From positions 124,001 to 188,000 of the forward strand of contig NOWV01000128.1 of NCBI GenBank assembly GCA_003344405.1: a stretch of DNA of 64,000 nt, in the 5' to 3' direction. The position numbers and the translations under genes were made by a program. The notes under the pieces were generated by a model. That model did not search any database. It had not been told where the DNA came from and was given only the letters and a program-made list of their open reading frames with translations. Position 1 is the stretch's first letter. Every line of letters begins with the position of its first letter. This DNA comes from Trichoplax sp. H2 (Eukaryota > Placozoa > Uniplacotomia > Trichoplacea). Positions 43,734 to 56,327 of the stretch are shown here, piece by piece.

Positions 43734-46369
43734 CTAAAATATTGCCTTTAGAAGTTTATTAACAAAATCCATGTTTTGGTCTCCGGCAATAACGATATCA
43801 TATTTTGCCTTATACGAATCTAACAATTCGTTCACCTAACAAGTATACACATTTTTGAATTTAGAATGCAATCAAATATTGGCATGCAAGTGTCTTTGAC
43901 ACATATTGTTATGATATGTCAGCAAAATGCTCTACGTAAAATCAAAGGTTTAAAATCGAATTATACATTTACCTTTGTATTTAGAAAGCCAATAGAAACT
44001 TGATTTCGTAAGTAATCAATACCATCAGCCATATTCAAATCACCTTCCGTATCGCCCATCAATATCAAATTGTAACGTTCCTGTGTACATATATGATTAC
44101 AGAAAGTGCAAGGAGTTAACAATCTATCGTGGTAAGGTCGTACCTAGTATGATAATGTTTATTACTTTGTTCTTTTTAAAATAAGACGAATTGTGTTCCG
44201 AAGCTCTAGTCTTATCAAATGAGTGAATTACATCCTCCTGAAATCCGATAAGACTTCCCTATCCAAATAAAAATGTGCCCTTAATAAATCGCAAGTAATC
44301 ACCATCAAGGTTAAAAGACGAAACGAACTGAACTTTACATCGTCACTATAGATCATCATATTTGACAATATTTCCATATTTTCATAGAACATCGATTGCT
44401 GATGAAACCCTTCTCGGATAATATCTAACTCATTACGCGTATGTAAGTATCAAAATAAAGACAAATAGTTAGCAAACTAACTAAATGGTATGTAGTATAT
44501 TGAACCAAATGAGCAAATTAATTGCAAAAATGATAATAAAGAGTTACTTTATAGAGAGCGTAAAATTAGTTACTAAAGCCCCGTCTATAAGGTAATCCAA
44601 CTCTCACCTCCTAAGCCAGCTGATAATATTAATACAGGAATATTATGTCGTTTCAAGGTGGCCATCAGTTCATCCGTTCCCTCTCTGTAACATAATAACA
44701 TTAAAAATAGAAAAGGAATGCGTTCAATTAATAATCATTTACAAGATAGTATCGAAGTACTTAAAATAATACATGAGTTAAAGATTTTAGATGCATTACC
44801 GTAAACGTATACTAGACACTTTCAAGAGCTTGCTCAAATCATTTCTGTAAATATTTGCGCTAACCATCAATTTCTCTGCTTCTTTCCACCTAAACGTGTA
44901 AAATTACATTTCAAATATAATTAGTCATAAATCATTAACAAAAACCAGCAGTGCAGCATAAAAGCTTTATATTTGAAGACGATTTGCTGTAAACGTTTGC
45001 AACTTATAGAGAAATTTCATCGCATACATGTCACTTTTTTATTACAATTCCTAATGCTAACCATGTTGCCATATATGCTGTTTTCTCTTCAAATGTGTAT
45101 TTACTAAATAGAAAATTCAAAATTACTATCTGATGTAAAAAACAGCTTTAATACTGGTTTTAAAGACACAAAATAAATTTCCAAATATAAAAAATTTTTA
45201 CTCTGAAATTTCAATCCCATAGTAATAATCTCTCAATGATTCAGCCTAAAATAAAATTGGAACTGATCAGTAAAAGAATTGCATAAGAAATAGTCTACAT
45301 GGTAAATACTTAATGTTTGCTGCTTTATTAACTTTGTGTATTTAATCCATATCTCAAAGGATTGAAATCATTAGCGAATTAATATAATAGGAATTCACTA
45401 TAATTCACTGGTAATATACAGTAATAGGCTGCATACTATTAGCGTAGATAGCAGATGTATCAATCACTTATAGAGTATTTTTTGAATCATCTAATGAAAA
45501 TGCAAGACAATTTACATAGTCTGGGTATATGTAATGTAGCAAGATAAGTTTAGTCTAACCGCGTCTCTTATTTTCTTGTCAACGAGAGGATTACTATCAA
45601 TAACGCCTTCATAAAGTAAACCGAGTTAGTAACTTTAAATTTTAAATTAAGAAAAATATTTCAATACCATATTCGAAAGTAATTTAAGTAGTAAGAATCG
45701 TTAGTTTTGCAATTACGATAACGATTTGGATATTGAAATATAGAACATATCAAGGTGAATATTTAGAATACAGTACAACAAGTTTCAATTACTGTATGTT
45801 AGCGAAATTATAGCCAATGAGCATATTATACAAATGCATCGACTTTATATCTATGCTACTACAGTTGTATTTTTTATGATATAGATAATTCTGTAAATGA
45901 AGCGATATCAAAAAGTCCATAACATTACCAAAGCTTGTGGCAGCTATTTCGCCTTTGTACATACGATATGTTAAGGTCCAATCATAATCTGTTATAAACT
46001 AAAATATATATAATAATGCCAATTATTTGCGGGCCAGTCAAGGTTCCAAAATAAATTTGATCGAAATGCGGTAATAGTAAATTATTCACAGTACCATAAT
46101 TCAAAATTAACCCTAATCATTTGCAATTACAGTATAAAATTCAATCTATTACATCAAGGACTATTTTGTTATAATGGATTTCTAAAGATACACAGTTATC
46201 CGCTTAATATCTCTACAATAGCATCTAAGTCAACTAAGACAGAAGGATTGACTAATGCTATACAAACCTGAAATTTGTCAGTTCCATCCTTAGCTATCAT
46301 CTGTAACTTGGCAATAGTCCCATCAACATCTCTGCAATATACAGCTGCATGTCGTAAGAGATTCCGTAA
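43734..46369 (-). CDS. NT5C3: Pyrimidine 5'-nucleotidase (UMPH-1/NT5C3 family), copy A
   Basis: Ten exons: 46369-46268, 45998-45929, 45606-45560, 45245-45202, 44889-44800, 44684-44608, 44412-44339, 44258-44166, 44080-43973 and 43835-43734. They give 268 aa in phase, minus a short first exon not identified. HAD-fold catalytic motifs are intact: motif I TDYDWTLT (nucleophile and acid Asp), motif II LILSAG, and motif IV GDTEGDLNMADG, which binds Mg2+. The C-terminus VNELLDSYKAKYDIVIAGDQ matches the family. The enzyme removes phosphate from UMP, CMP or 7-methyl-GMP in the cytosol. A second gene with identical exon sizes lies 2.5 kb upstream. Confidence 0.9.
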
Positions 46370-48857
46370 CTACAGTAATTTATCATCAATAAAGAGTTAT
46401 TAATGCTCTACTACACCGTGGTAAAATGAACGGTAGCAGAGAATTTCTTAACAGCGATAAAGCCATACAAAAGTTACATAACATCGAAGTAGTACATTAA
46501 TTTTACGCTGAGAAGGCACCGACAGCATAAGATTCATGAAATATTACTGTGGAATGTAAATTATTCTGGATAATATTGGTGGTTATTATACGACAAATTC
46601 AATAGTAGATCCATGTTACGCTACAAGTATTTGAAAAATAAGAGACTGCTCCTCTATGTAGGGTATCCTGTACATTGTACGATTGCAGCTGCTGCTGCCT
46701 GCTACTCTTATCCAACAATAGATCATGATAGCGTAAAATAGCAATCCTACGCTACGACAGCATCACTATCCAACTTTGAAAGTAATCACATCAACATTAC
46801 TATAAGCTTGCAGTGAGGCAGAATTAAGTGTTAAACCTATCGTACGCTACTTCCTACAGCTCGCAACAAACAGATACAGTAGATGCAGTGTCTGCAGATA
46901 GAGTTCCTAGTATTATGATAGCATACAATGTTAATCCTTCTACATGATAGCATAAGGAATAAGCCTGTAGTCGTAATAAAATGAAATTTGTGATATTGAA
47001 AGAGCACAAAATATCCATCCAATAACGTAAGGCATGATACAGACAACGAGGATTGAAGATCGCCGTAGAATTGCTTAATTGAAGGCAGCGAATATTCTTC
47101 ATTGTTGATTGAATCAACCACTACTGAATTCGCGACTACACCATCTGTATTTACTGTATACTAGACTCTATGGTTGCATGGTGAGGAAAGATCGAGTAGC
47201 ATGAACTAAAACTCTACTTCACCCTCAGTGCAAACCCATTGCGTGGTCGTCCATGTTATCCCTCTATTTCGCATCATCGTCACTTGAATAAATATATTTA
47301 TTGACTAATCTACCGCCATCAACCAACCATAACGAACTACTCAGAGTATTCTAACAGTCTCATTAAGTAAGGAGTCAATCTATTACCATGGATAATCTCT
47401 ATTTCTATCATCATAGTCATAGTGATCGAATTACGGCCGATTGTCAGCCATGCTAGCATTTCATTGAGGGTTAATGCAGGCTGGCTGAACATCTTTAATA
47501 ACCTTGCTAAATTCTAGCTACTCCAAGAACACTCCATACCAAACAAACATCAATGTTTACCGACATCCAGTAGTCTATTTATTGACAGGATAATCTCTAT
47601 CCAGCCTTATACATGTGCATTTATATTAACCCTATCAATTCATCTTCATAAGACTAGAATATCAAACCTGATTGTATAATTGTGCGGAAGAACTGCTCGC
47701 CATGATTTCTCTTGGAGGTATTTCCAGGTAGTTGCCTGTATGGCACCAAGTAGAATACAGAACAGGAGACTATGCGGGCTATATCATGTTTCCTAGCAGG
47801 TTTTTGGCCAATTCTAGCTCTCAATCGAAAGTTGCAGCTGAAACTGTCCTGCATTGGCAACACTATGGATTACTATGGCACCGTTGGCATGTTTTCGACA
47901 CTTTATTTTGATCGCCTGACAACTGGATTTGCTGGGCACTATCGAACTCGCCAAATATCCTATTTGCGACTCTGTACTACCTGCGGATTTGTAGATGTGT
48001 TGCATTACTACTAATATGAGCCCATGGTAGTTGCTAATTGTAGAAATTACAGTATCTAGCATTTCTGTGGACAGCATATCGATTGAAAATCAGGTAAAAA
48101 TGGACATAATCAGCAAAGATTACTGTGTGCAAGTGGGAGAGTATTTGATATCGATAAATAGACCACTGTAGTATAACTAATTCTTGTCAGTAGAGGTACC
48201 AAGTTGAATTACTGTAGTCAAATCGACCTTAACTTGCTATTCAATATATTCAAAACTGCCAGGGATTGCAAATAGCGAACGGAACCCAATAATAATAATT
48301 CAAAACATTGACTGCATGACCACTTGCCTTGAGCAACTTAGCCATGAATGAAATAATAAATATGATATAAATAATATACTTTTTCAAAATTATACGGTAT
48401 AAGTTAAGGTCTTTAATTTTACCAAGTCGAAGAATATTTAATTATACTGTGTGACTCAAGAAATACGATATAAGACAATAGAACAAGCTGTTAGGCGATC
48501 CAATTTTAATCATGCTGGTATAAAATTATAAAATTATTCAATAAGAAGAAAACAAGCTTATGCTTAATTTTTTATACATGTTATTGTGTATGCGCAATTA
48601 CATACTGCACAACAAATACGTAATCTAAGTATTACAGTATATCGTAAAGGTAAAATACATGTTAATAAAATAGTTTATCTATAAAAATTTACGCAAGAAA
48701 CCCTAACATCAAGTTCATTGATCACTTTCCAATTCAAGCTATGTATGCAGCCTGAGATCCTACTCGAAAATAAATAATGTTATGGTATTTGATGAAGAGG
48801 AGGATTGACTCAAGTTATAGATGGTCGGACTTTTCTCCAGATCTCCTGCGTGATGGA
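46370..48857. other. Spacer between the two nucleotidase genes
   Basis: It should contain the missing first exon and promoter of copy A and the 3' UTR of copy B. Open frames at 46837-47121, 47654-47863 and 47772-48077 on either strand have no domain or splice support. Confidence 0.4.
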
Positions 48858-51439
48858 TTAATAGCTACTAACAGCGTGATCAAACATAGTCAGCAGGAGT
48901 TGATTGACAGATTCCATACTTTCATCCCCAACAATCACAATATCATATAGAGCCATATAAGTATCTAACAGTTCATCCACCTTACAAAATGGGTACATTG
49001 TGGAGTTAAAAATTCTAGTAAATATGGGCGAATTTGATCCGCATAAATACATCATTAAAAAGCAATCCATTCAGAGCTTTTTACCAGCTGTATTGTTACC
49101 TGTCCATTTAAAAAGCCAATAGTGACTTTATTTCGCGAGTAATCAATGCCATCAGCCATTTGCAAATCTCCTTCTACATCACCCATTAAAATGATGTTGT
49201 CTCGTTCCTATCGATGTATAAATGCAAAAGCAATGAACTTTATCAATATATCAAAGGAGATATCGACATTTATCACATGGTATGGTTAATTCAGTTACTT
49301 TGATCCTTTCAAAATATGACGAATGATACTCTGAAGCTCGAGCCTTATTCCGTGCATGTATGATATCCCCCTGAAAACCGACAAGTAGTCCCTGTATGCA
49401 GCAATAAAACGATAAAAATATTCCTGATCAATCTCAGATACCGTGAATCCCTGTATTAGTTAAGACTTTCACTATCAATCCGGATTGAAAGCTGTTGACG
49501 AAACTTACATCATCATTAAATTTCATCATATTTGAGAGTACTTCCATATTTTTACGGAATACAGATCTCTGACGAAATCCTTCTAGGATAATATCTACTC
49601 AACAGTTAAGTAGTGATACCAGAAACGGCCAATAAAATAGCACCCCAATTGGAAAAAAATTGAATGACAAACATATACATAAAATTGTCATCTTGAAAAT
49701 ACTATACGTTGTCTATATAAAATTCCGATAGCATAACTATCACTGATTGTCAATGAATTAAACATTTACCTCCTATACCAGCAGAAAATATTAATATTGG
49801 AATGTTGTACCGATCTAAAAAGGCCATCAATTCCTCAGCTCCTTGCCTTTAATATAGTATTAGACATAATGTCATGAAAAATCAATGGATAAATGATATA
49901 AAGTATTATTCATTAAAACGTGACATCAACTTCTTTAAGTCAGCGCCTAAAATTGAAGTAGTTTTCTACCGTAAACACAAATTAGATGTTTCGATGAGTT
50001 TGGGCAGGGACTCTTTATAGATATTTGCATCAACTATCAATTTAAATACTCTTTTCCACCTATACACAATAAAGGAAATAATGTTGTTCATAGTAAGACA
50101 ATGCATTTTTCATCAGCGACAGTTTAGTATGAAGCAACTGACTTTAGAGATAAATAAAGTCCTCATGTATGCTGCAAATTCCATAAAATCTACTACAATG
50201 TAAAGGTGTTGTAATTGTTAAAGATAATACTTGCCAAATTTCCATTTGATTGGATTTCTCTTCTAAAGAATAACTGCTGTAATTATACCATAATAAGGTA
50301 TTTCAGAACGTTGTACTGTACTAATAGTTATCCAAGCTTAAAAAATTGGAATAGTCAGCCTACGAACATATCCAATGATATTTATACCTTGAAGTAAAAG
50401 TTGAAATGTACTGCATTCTTGTAGCAATAATCTATAAAGATAGCAAAAGATGATCCAAAATTTGATGATGCCTCGTTAATAATTGGACAGTTTTCGTCCA
50501 TTAGCAAATGCATGAAATGTTATTACTTTCAAAACTAACAGGATGATAATACAGCAAGCAGTTTGCTATTGCTACGGCAAAGATTGAAGTATACACCATT
50601 GTAAAATATATGATTTTGCAAACAGAAGTTTGTATAGCATTGGCACCACGTTTAACTGTCATACTGTAAGACGGTAACATGCATTAATGTTATTCTTCTA
50701 ACCTTGTCTCTAATTTCTTTGTCAATTAAAGGATTGGCATATATAACATCTACAAAGCACAGGCAATCTTAGTCCTTCAATATTAATTTACCGAACCAAT
50801 ATTTCGATTATTAACGTAATGTATAGCATTTGCATGATAAGACTATTCCCACTATAAAATCAAGAACGATAGGACAGCATAGCAATGATATCATACTCTC
50901 ATAGTTGCATATTGTTTGGTACGCAAGCATGTAGGCTCATCTTCTTACCGAAAGTTGTGGAAGTTATCTCACCATTGTGCTCAAGGCAGGTTAAAGTCCT
51001 ATCATAATCGGTAACAAACTAAAATATAGAGAGCAAGGTCAGTTACATTATAGAATATACAATAGAAATAGTACCATGAAAGACCGCATTTTACATTCTC
51101 TAGCTATTAGGAGTGGATACAAATGGCATAGTAACATAGCGGATAGAGTATTTAAGCAGTACGCACTGGTAGATTTACGTAAGCACTGTATGTGGGTCAA
51201 TAAATGATTCGTTTTCAATACTCCATTTTTTTCCATTTTACCTTATGCGAGTGCACAGTAGTGGCAGTACGTCGTAAATCACTATAATGACCATCGATTG
51301 TAGTTTGTTAAAAAAGTAATATCCATAGCATACAAACCTGAAGTTTTCTAGGTCCACCCTTAGCTATAGACTTCAATTTTGCAAGAGTGCCATCAATGAC
51401 TCTACAGTGCATCGGTGATTGCTGTAGAAGTTTCCGTAA
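48858..51439 (-). CDS. NT5C3: Pyrimidine 5'-nucleotidase (UMPH-1/NT5C3 family), copy B
   Basis: Exons 51439-51338, 51018-50949, 50749-50703, 50431-50388, 50059-49970, 49846-49770, 49582-49509, 49391-49299, 49207-49100 and 48980-48858. Their lengths (102, 70, 47, 44, 90, 77, 74, 93, 108, 123) equal copy A except the last, which is 21 nt longer. This gives 275 aa without the missing first exon. Motif I TDYDRTLT, motif II LIFSAG and motif IV GDVEGDLQMADG are complete, so the enzyme should be active. The 44-nt exon 4 is strongly diverged from its partner and was placed by length, phase and splice sites. The C-terminus VDELLDTYMALYDIVIVGDE is clear. A tandem duplicate of copy A. Confidence 0.88.
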
Positions 51440-52229
51440 CTACACATTCAATCATTGAAATAATGATGGAAGATTTAATATGCTATAAGTTTAAATAGAT
51501 CTATCCCATTATCCATCCACAGCTATTGGAAAAAGTCGACTTAGTATAATATTATAAAGGTAAATCGAGAATGACACAGCATAATTTGTCTTGATATGCT
51601 CGTATTTGCATGTAGAGCATCTAGAAAGTCATTTATTATCTGATCATTACTTTCAGAAATATTCGTATTCGTACAATATGCGAGAGATGCTGAAAGAAGA
51701 GTTGACATTGAACAGCATCCACTGAAATGGAAAAGCAAAGCAATCAACACTTGCCTTCTAATTAATAATAATTATTATTATACGGTACTGTACAGCAAGC
51801 TGTGGTCAAATAAACAATTTGTTTACTGCGCTACCCTAATGTACAGTAGACGGCTTGCTATCCTATTAGTACAGTACATGCTTATTCGACTATTTGCAAT
51901 CAAAGACCGATCTGTCCTCACTATATAGCCCCTTTCGGACTCAATCACTTTACTAGCTCTATGCGTAAAACAGCCTTAGTATATCCTCTACTGGCCTCTT
52001 CAATGAGCATGAAACGTTGTTATTAACATCAGGCGCTTTAACTACAGTATTGTCGTACCGGCAAAGTAGAATCGAATGTACAAGTGTAAATCCTATAACT
52101 TGATTTATCCATAAAATAGCAAAAGCGATAATTATTAAGGGCCATGAATCGTCTAGTAAAGTTGAGCAGCAGCAAGCATCATTGCTATATTTGTTGGTGT
52201 GTTTTAGCTCTTGGCATACTGTATTCCGT
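51440..52229. other. Upstream region of nucleotidase copy B
   Basis: Probably holds its promoter and first exon. A minus-strand frame at 51541-51750 begins with a hydrophobic stretch (MLIALLFHFSGCCS) but lacks a convincing donor, so it is not called. Confidence 0.35.
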
Positions 52230-52616
52230 CATCATGGCTAGGGGAATGCATTCATCTGTAGGAAATAAGCATTAGCCATCACCTCGCCATAGGCATATTG
52301 TATATTGTAAAGGAATAGCTGATTGATTGCGAGTGCGATCAAAATAGTTCATCAGTCTACTGCTTAAGGCACCGTGTGGCAATAAAATGATTGTCATCAT
52401 AGAGTCATGAATCCATGCTAAAGGCATCATGGCTAGGGAAATGCAACCATCTGTAGGAAATAAGCAGTAGCCATCACCTTGCCATAGGCATATTGTATAT
52501 TGTATAGGAATAGCTGATTGATTGCGAGCGCGATCAAAATAGTCCCTCAGTTTACTGCTTAAAGTATAGTGTGGCAATAAAATGATTGTCATTATACAGT
52601 CATGAATCCATGCTAA
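52230..52616 (+). repeat. 195-bp tandem duplication
   Basis: CATCATGGCTAGGG starts at 52230 and 52425. Both copies continue through CATCTGTAGGAAATAAGCA, GCCATAGGCATATTGTATAT, GATTGATTGCGAG and AATAAAATGATTGTCAT. Two copies with a few substitutions. The minus-strand frame across it is a shadow. Confidence 0.93.
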
Positions 52617-53579
52617 ACTCCTATGCAGGCATTAAGTGCATTTTCTAATGGATCATCCTAACCTGGTTGGACAAAGCAGCGGAAAGAGTTTCTGCCATGA
52701 TTCTTTTTTCTAATTCCTAGCGGCGTAGTTGCTCGTGTAGTCTCAAAGGATCGGCCGGTACTCCAAAGTTTATGACCTTTCCTTGTCCAGTACATTTATG
52801 CCGAACTTGGGAAGTTGCCGCCCACTGCGACTCCGTGAGGCTTTCCATAACACTGTCCGTAGCAGCGTTGTTGACAAAGCAATATTTCATTTTTCCAGGG
52901 CACCTTATATCTTACTGCACATCTTAAAGGCATCGAAATGGAAAGCATCGGATGCATTCATTCTTGAGTAGACCAACCACTTACTTGAACGTATACTGTT
53001 CCCTTCAACTAGTGTAAGTTAGTGGTGATGAGGTCGTTTTTTCAGTATATGATAGCTATAGTAAGAGAAGATTTTCTTTTACATCGGTGAGGTCGAGGTC
53101 ACAAGTTCATCACTGTACCTGCAGTAAAAGTGGGTGCAATACAGTAGGAAATGTTATAATTTGAGAGTGAATGGAAATGAATCTTTGTTAAAGGCATAGA
53201 AATGGACAACATCGTATGATTACGATCATCCGATTGATTTTGTAGCACTGTCGGAGTCAAAATAAGAGCTTGCTTCAGCTTCTGCAAAATTGATGCTGAT
53301 AGGTACACGTTGTAACTGTAGTAAGAGAAGATTTTCTAGGCCTTGCTCGCACCCAATACTTGACAAGTCGCTGACTGTATCTTTCATGTCCATTTGTGAT
53401 ACGTTTTTTATGATAATATAATGTAATTTTTGCAATCAAGCCATCCAATTGGATAGGGATCGATCCTTTCCTCCTCAAGCTTTGCTTATTGATCGAGGTT
53501 TACTTCAGGATTTCCATCAACAGACTGCAAGCTTCTCAGTCACGTGATCATCAGTCCGTGAAGAGAGAACAATGAGTGT
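52617..53579. other. Intergenic, GC somewhat raised, nothing recognised
   Basis: Contains an internal similarity: GTAAGAGAAGATTTTCT occurs near 53060 and 53320 with related flanks (CTTTAAAGGCAT-type segments at about 52925 and 53190). No supported gene. Confidence 0.4.
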
Positions 53580-54473
53580 CATCTGAAACGCATCCGAGAC
53601 GCACCTTGGGAATGAAGCCATAGGGTTGTCCACTTGACCACGGATCGTCCGTCTTTCCGTAACCCGAGGTGATGATATCATCGAGGCGACAGTCTGCAGT
53701 TGACATCACTGATGTCAACACCAGTCTGTTCTTTCCATCCGTCCGTAAAGTAAGCCATCGAGCAGGCATAGGAGTGTCATCCGAGATGCATCTGAGACGC
53801 ACCTTGGGAATGAAGCCATAGCGTAGTAGGCTAAGGTCTCAATCTAGGCCACTATCAGTTGTCCACGTGACCACAGATCGTCCATCTTTCCGTAGCCCGA
53901 GGTGACGATGTTATCGAGTCAACAGTCTGTAGTTGACATCACTGATGTCAACACCAGTCTGTTCTTCCATCCGTCCGTAGAGTAAGCTATCGAGCAGGCA
54001 TAGAAGTGTCATCCGAGACGCATCTGAGCCGCACCTTGGGAATGAAGCCATAGCGTAGTAGGCTAAGGTCTCAATCTAGGCGACTACCAGTTGTCCACGT
54101 GACCACAGATCGTCCGTCTTTCCGTAGCCCGAGGTGATGATATCATCGAGTCGACAGTCTGTAGTTGACATTGCTGATGTCAACACCAGTCTGTTCTTTC
54201 CATCCGTCCGTAAAGTAAGCCATCGAGCAGGCATAGGAGTGAGTGTTCATCCGAGACGCATCTGAGACGCACCTTGGGAATGAAGCCTTAAAAGCGTAGT
54301 AGGCTAAGGTCTAGGCGACTACCAGTTGTCCACGTGACCACAGATCGTCCGTCTTTCCGTAACCCGAGGTGATGATGTCATCGAGTCAACAGTCTGGAAA
54401 TGACATCACTGATGTCAACACCAGTCCGTTCTTTCCATCCGTCCGTAGAGTAAGCCACCGAGCAGGCATACCG
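53580..54473 (+). repeat. Tandem repeat array, ~198-238-bp unit, four copies
   Basis: GCACCTTGGGAATGAAGCC marks units at 53601, 53799, 54031 and 54269. Each unit includes CGTCCGTCTTTCCGTA, CCCGAGGTGATGAT, GATGTCAACACCAGTC and CATCGAGCAGGCATA. The first unit lacks the TAGGCTAAGGTCT segment present in the others. The array is GC-richer than its surroundings. Confidence 0.93.
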
Positions 54474-56327
54474 TAAATAACAATTCCCTATGGGGGGGTG
54501 GGGACCATAGTGGTACAGTCGACTGTATAGTGTATCGTGTACTCGACCGTGTCCTATACTGTGCCTAGTAATCGACATCGCGACTCAAGTTGAAGGTCGT
54601 CAACGCGTCCCATCGGCCTCCATTAGTCACAATCATTTCTTCCTACCTGCCTTCTCCTTGCCCCCAAAAAAGGCCAAAATTGGCCTTAAAATTCAAGATT
54701 GAAGAATATTGATTGCATTGGTAGCATTAAGGAATATCTTGTAGTCGACTTGATCACTTGAGTCAATCTCAACCTACTGGCAGAGTAGACAATCCATCGG
54801 ATAGTGGAGTATTCCTGGCACAGCGGTGACGAAACGTCGCACTCGCCATTGGCGATCCACGGAACGTGAGCAAATTATTATTGCTAGTAAACCACTTGAA
54901 TAAGCATGATTGTATCTTATGAGTGGCCATCTAAAATCATCTAAAATCATCTAAAATCATTAGCCATTCCCTGGTAAACCGATTGCCTTCTTGTCCATTC
55001 ATTTACTCTTGATAGAAGTAATCGACTGACTATCCTCTTGCTTGACAAGGCATATCCTGGTTGTTTGGTGATCGATTGGATGCGACGATAATTAATCGAC
55101 TACTTGTTCTATTAGACCATTGGATACTAAGAAACAAGTAAGTAGGGATAGATGGTAGAGAAGAACGAGATCGTATCATACAGTAGAATAAGCTGCACAA
55201 CTACAATCATACCAATAGCAATGAGGTTACTGCATGCCTGTACAGTAGAATAGGCGAGTCGAGTTGGGAGGCGGCCAGCAGTTGTCCAACATCCAAGTTG
55301 TTGAATGCTTGTTGTATCAATCTGCCATCCAATGGGAATGCCAATCCCATCAGTGGCTAGCAATTTCATTATTGATCATACTTTACATAAGATACCACTC
55401 GTAGCTTGATAGAGTGCAGTGCAGTTCATCAACCACCGATGCATGTACTTTCGTTTTGCGTAGGGTAATGCTTGAAATACAACGCTCCTCTGAAACTCTC
55501 ATCAACTCGATACTCTGATTAACTAGACGTATGCCAAGTTTCTTCCACTGTAAACGTGATAAAAATGATTATGGATTCCTTGTTCAGTTGGAATCCACGC
55601 ACAAAGCTGATAGTCTGGTCGTATTTACCCTACATTCCTCTGAATAATGAATCCACTCAATAATCTTGCTAAATTAAATCCACGCCTAAGCTGATACACA
55701 CGTCTAGCTTATCCAACATTCCTTTCAATAATCTACTCAGCAATCTTCCGAACCTAGTAGTAGGACGAGGCGTTGCTAGCATATGAGTAGTTTCGTTGTC
55801 AATGAAATGCTAACCTGCTACACTAGGTTTTACGCCATAGTTTTCTTCATGATTATTAACTTCATAGCCGTACTAATAGACACGTACGTAAATATGGGTA
55901 ACTAGCTCCATATCGACACAGTTCACAATCCTTTTTTGATATCCAAAGACGCCCTCCATCTTCGTACAGTGCTGAATAGATCATCCTACTTTACGATCAA
56001 GTCAATCATTCGTTAATCAATAAATCTTAGTAACACACATGTAGGTATTGTTAGTTCTCTTCTGGCTTTCAATCAAACTACCGTTGGATACATTGCCTTC
56101 GATTAAATTCTTCCTAATTATAATTATCATCGACACCGCAATCGGGCAAAGAGGCTACGCATAACACCCATATTTGTATACTTCATTATACGCGTACTTA
56201 ACTCAATAATTAATCTTACCAACTTTGACGCATTTAGAGTCGAATCCTTTTGCATTTTCGTAAACAATTACTGTTTCTTCAAATCCATCATAGGCTGATC
56301 AATACGGTGGTAACAACCAACAACAAT
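54474..56327. other. Intergenic, includes a 3 x 10-bp repeat
   Basis: CTAAAATCAT is repeated three times at 54931-54960. A short G-run occurs near 54494. No exon was supported. The last few hundred bases should contain the promoter of the ankyrin gene. Confidence 0.5.
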
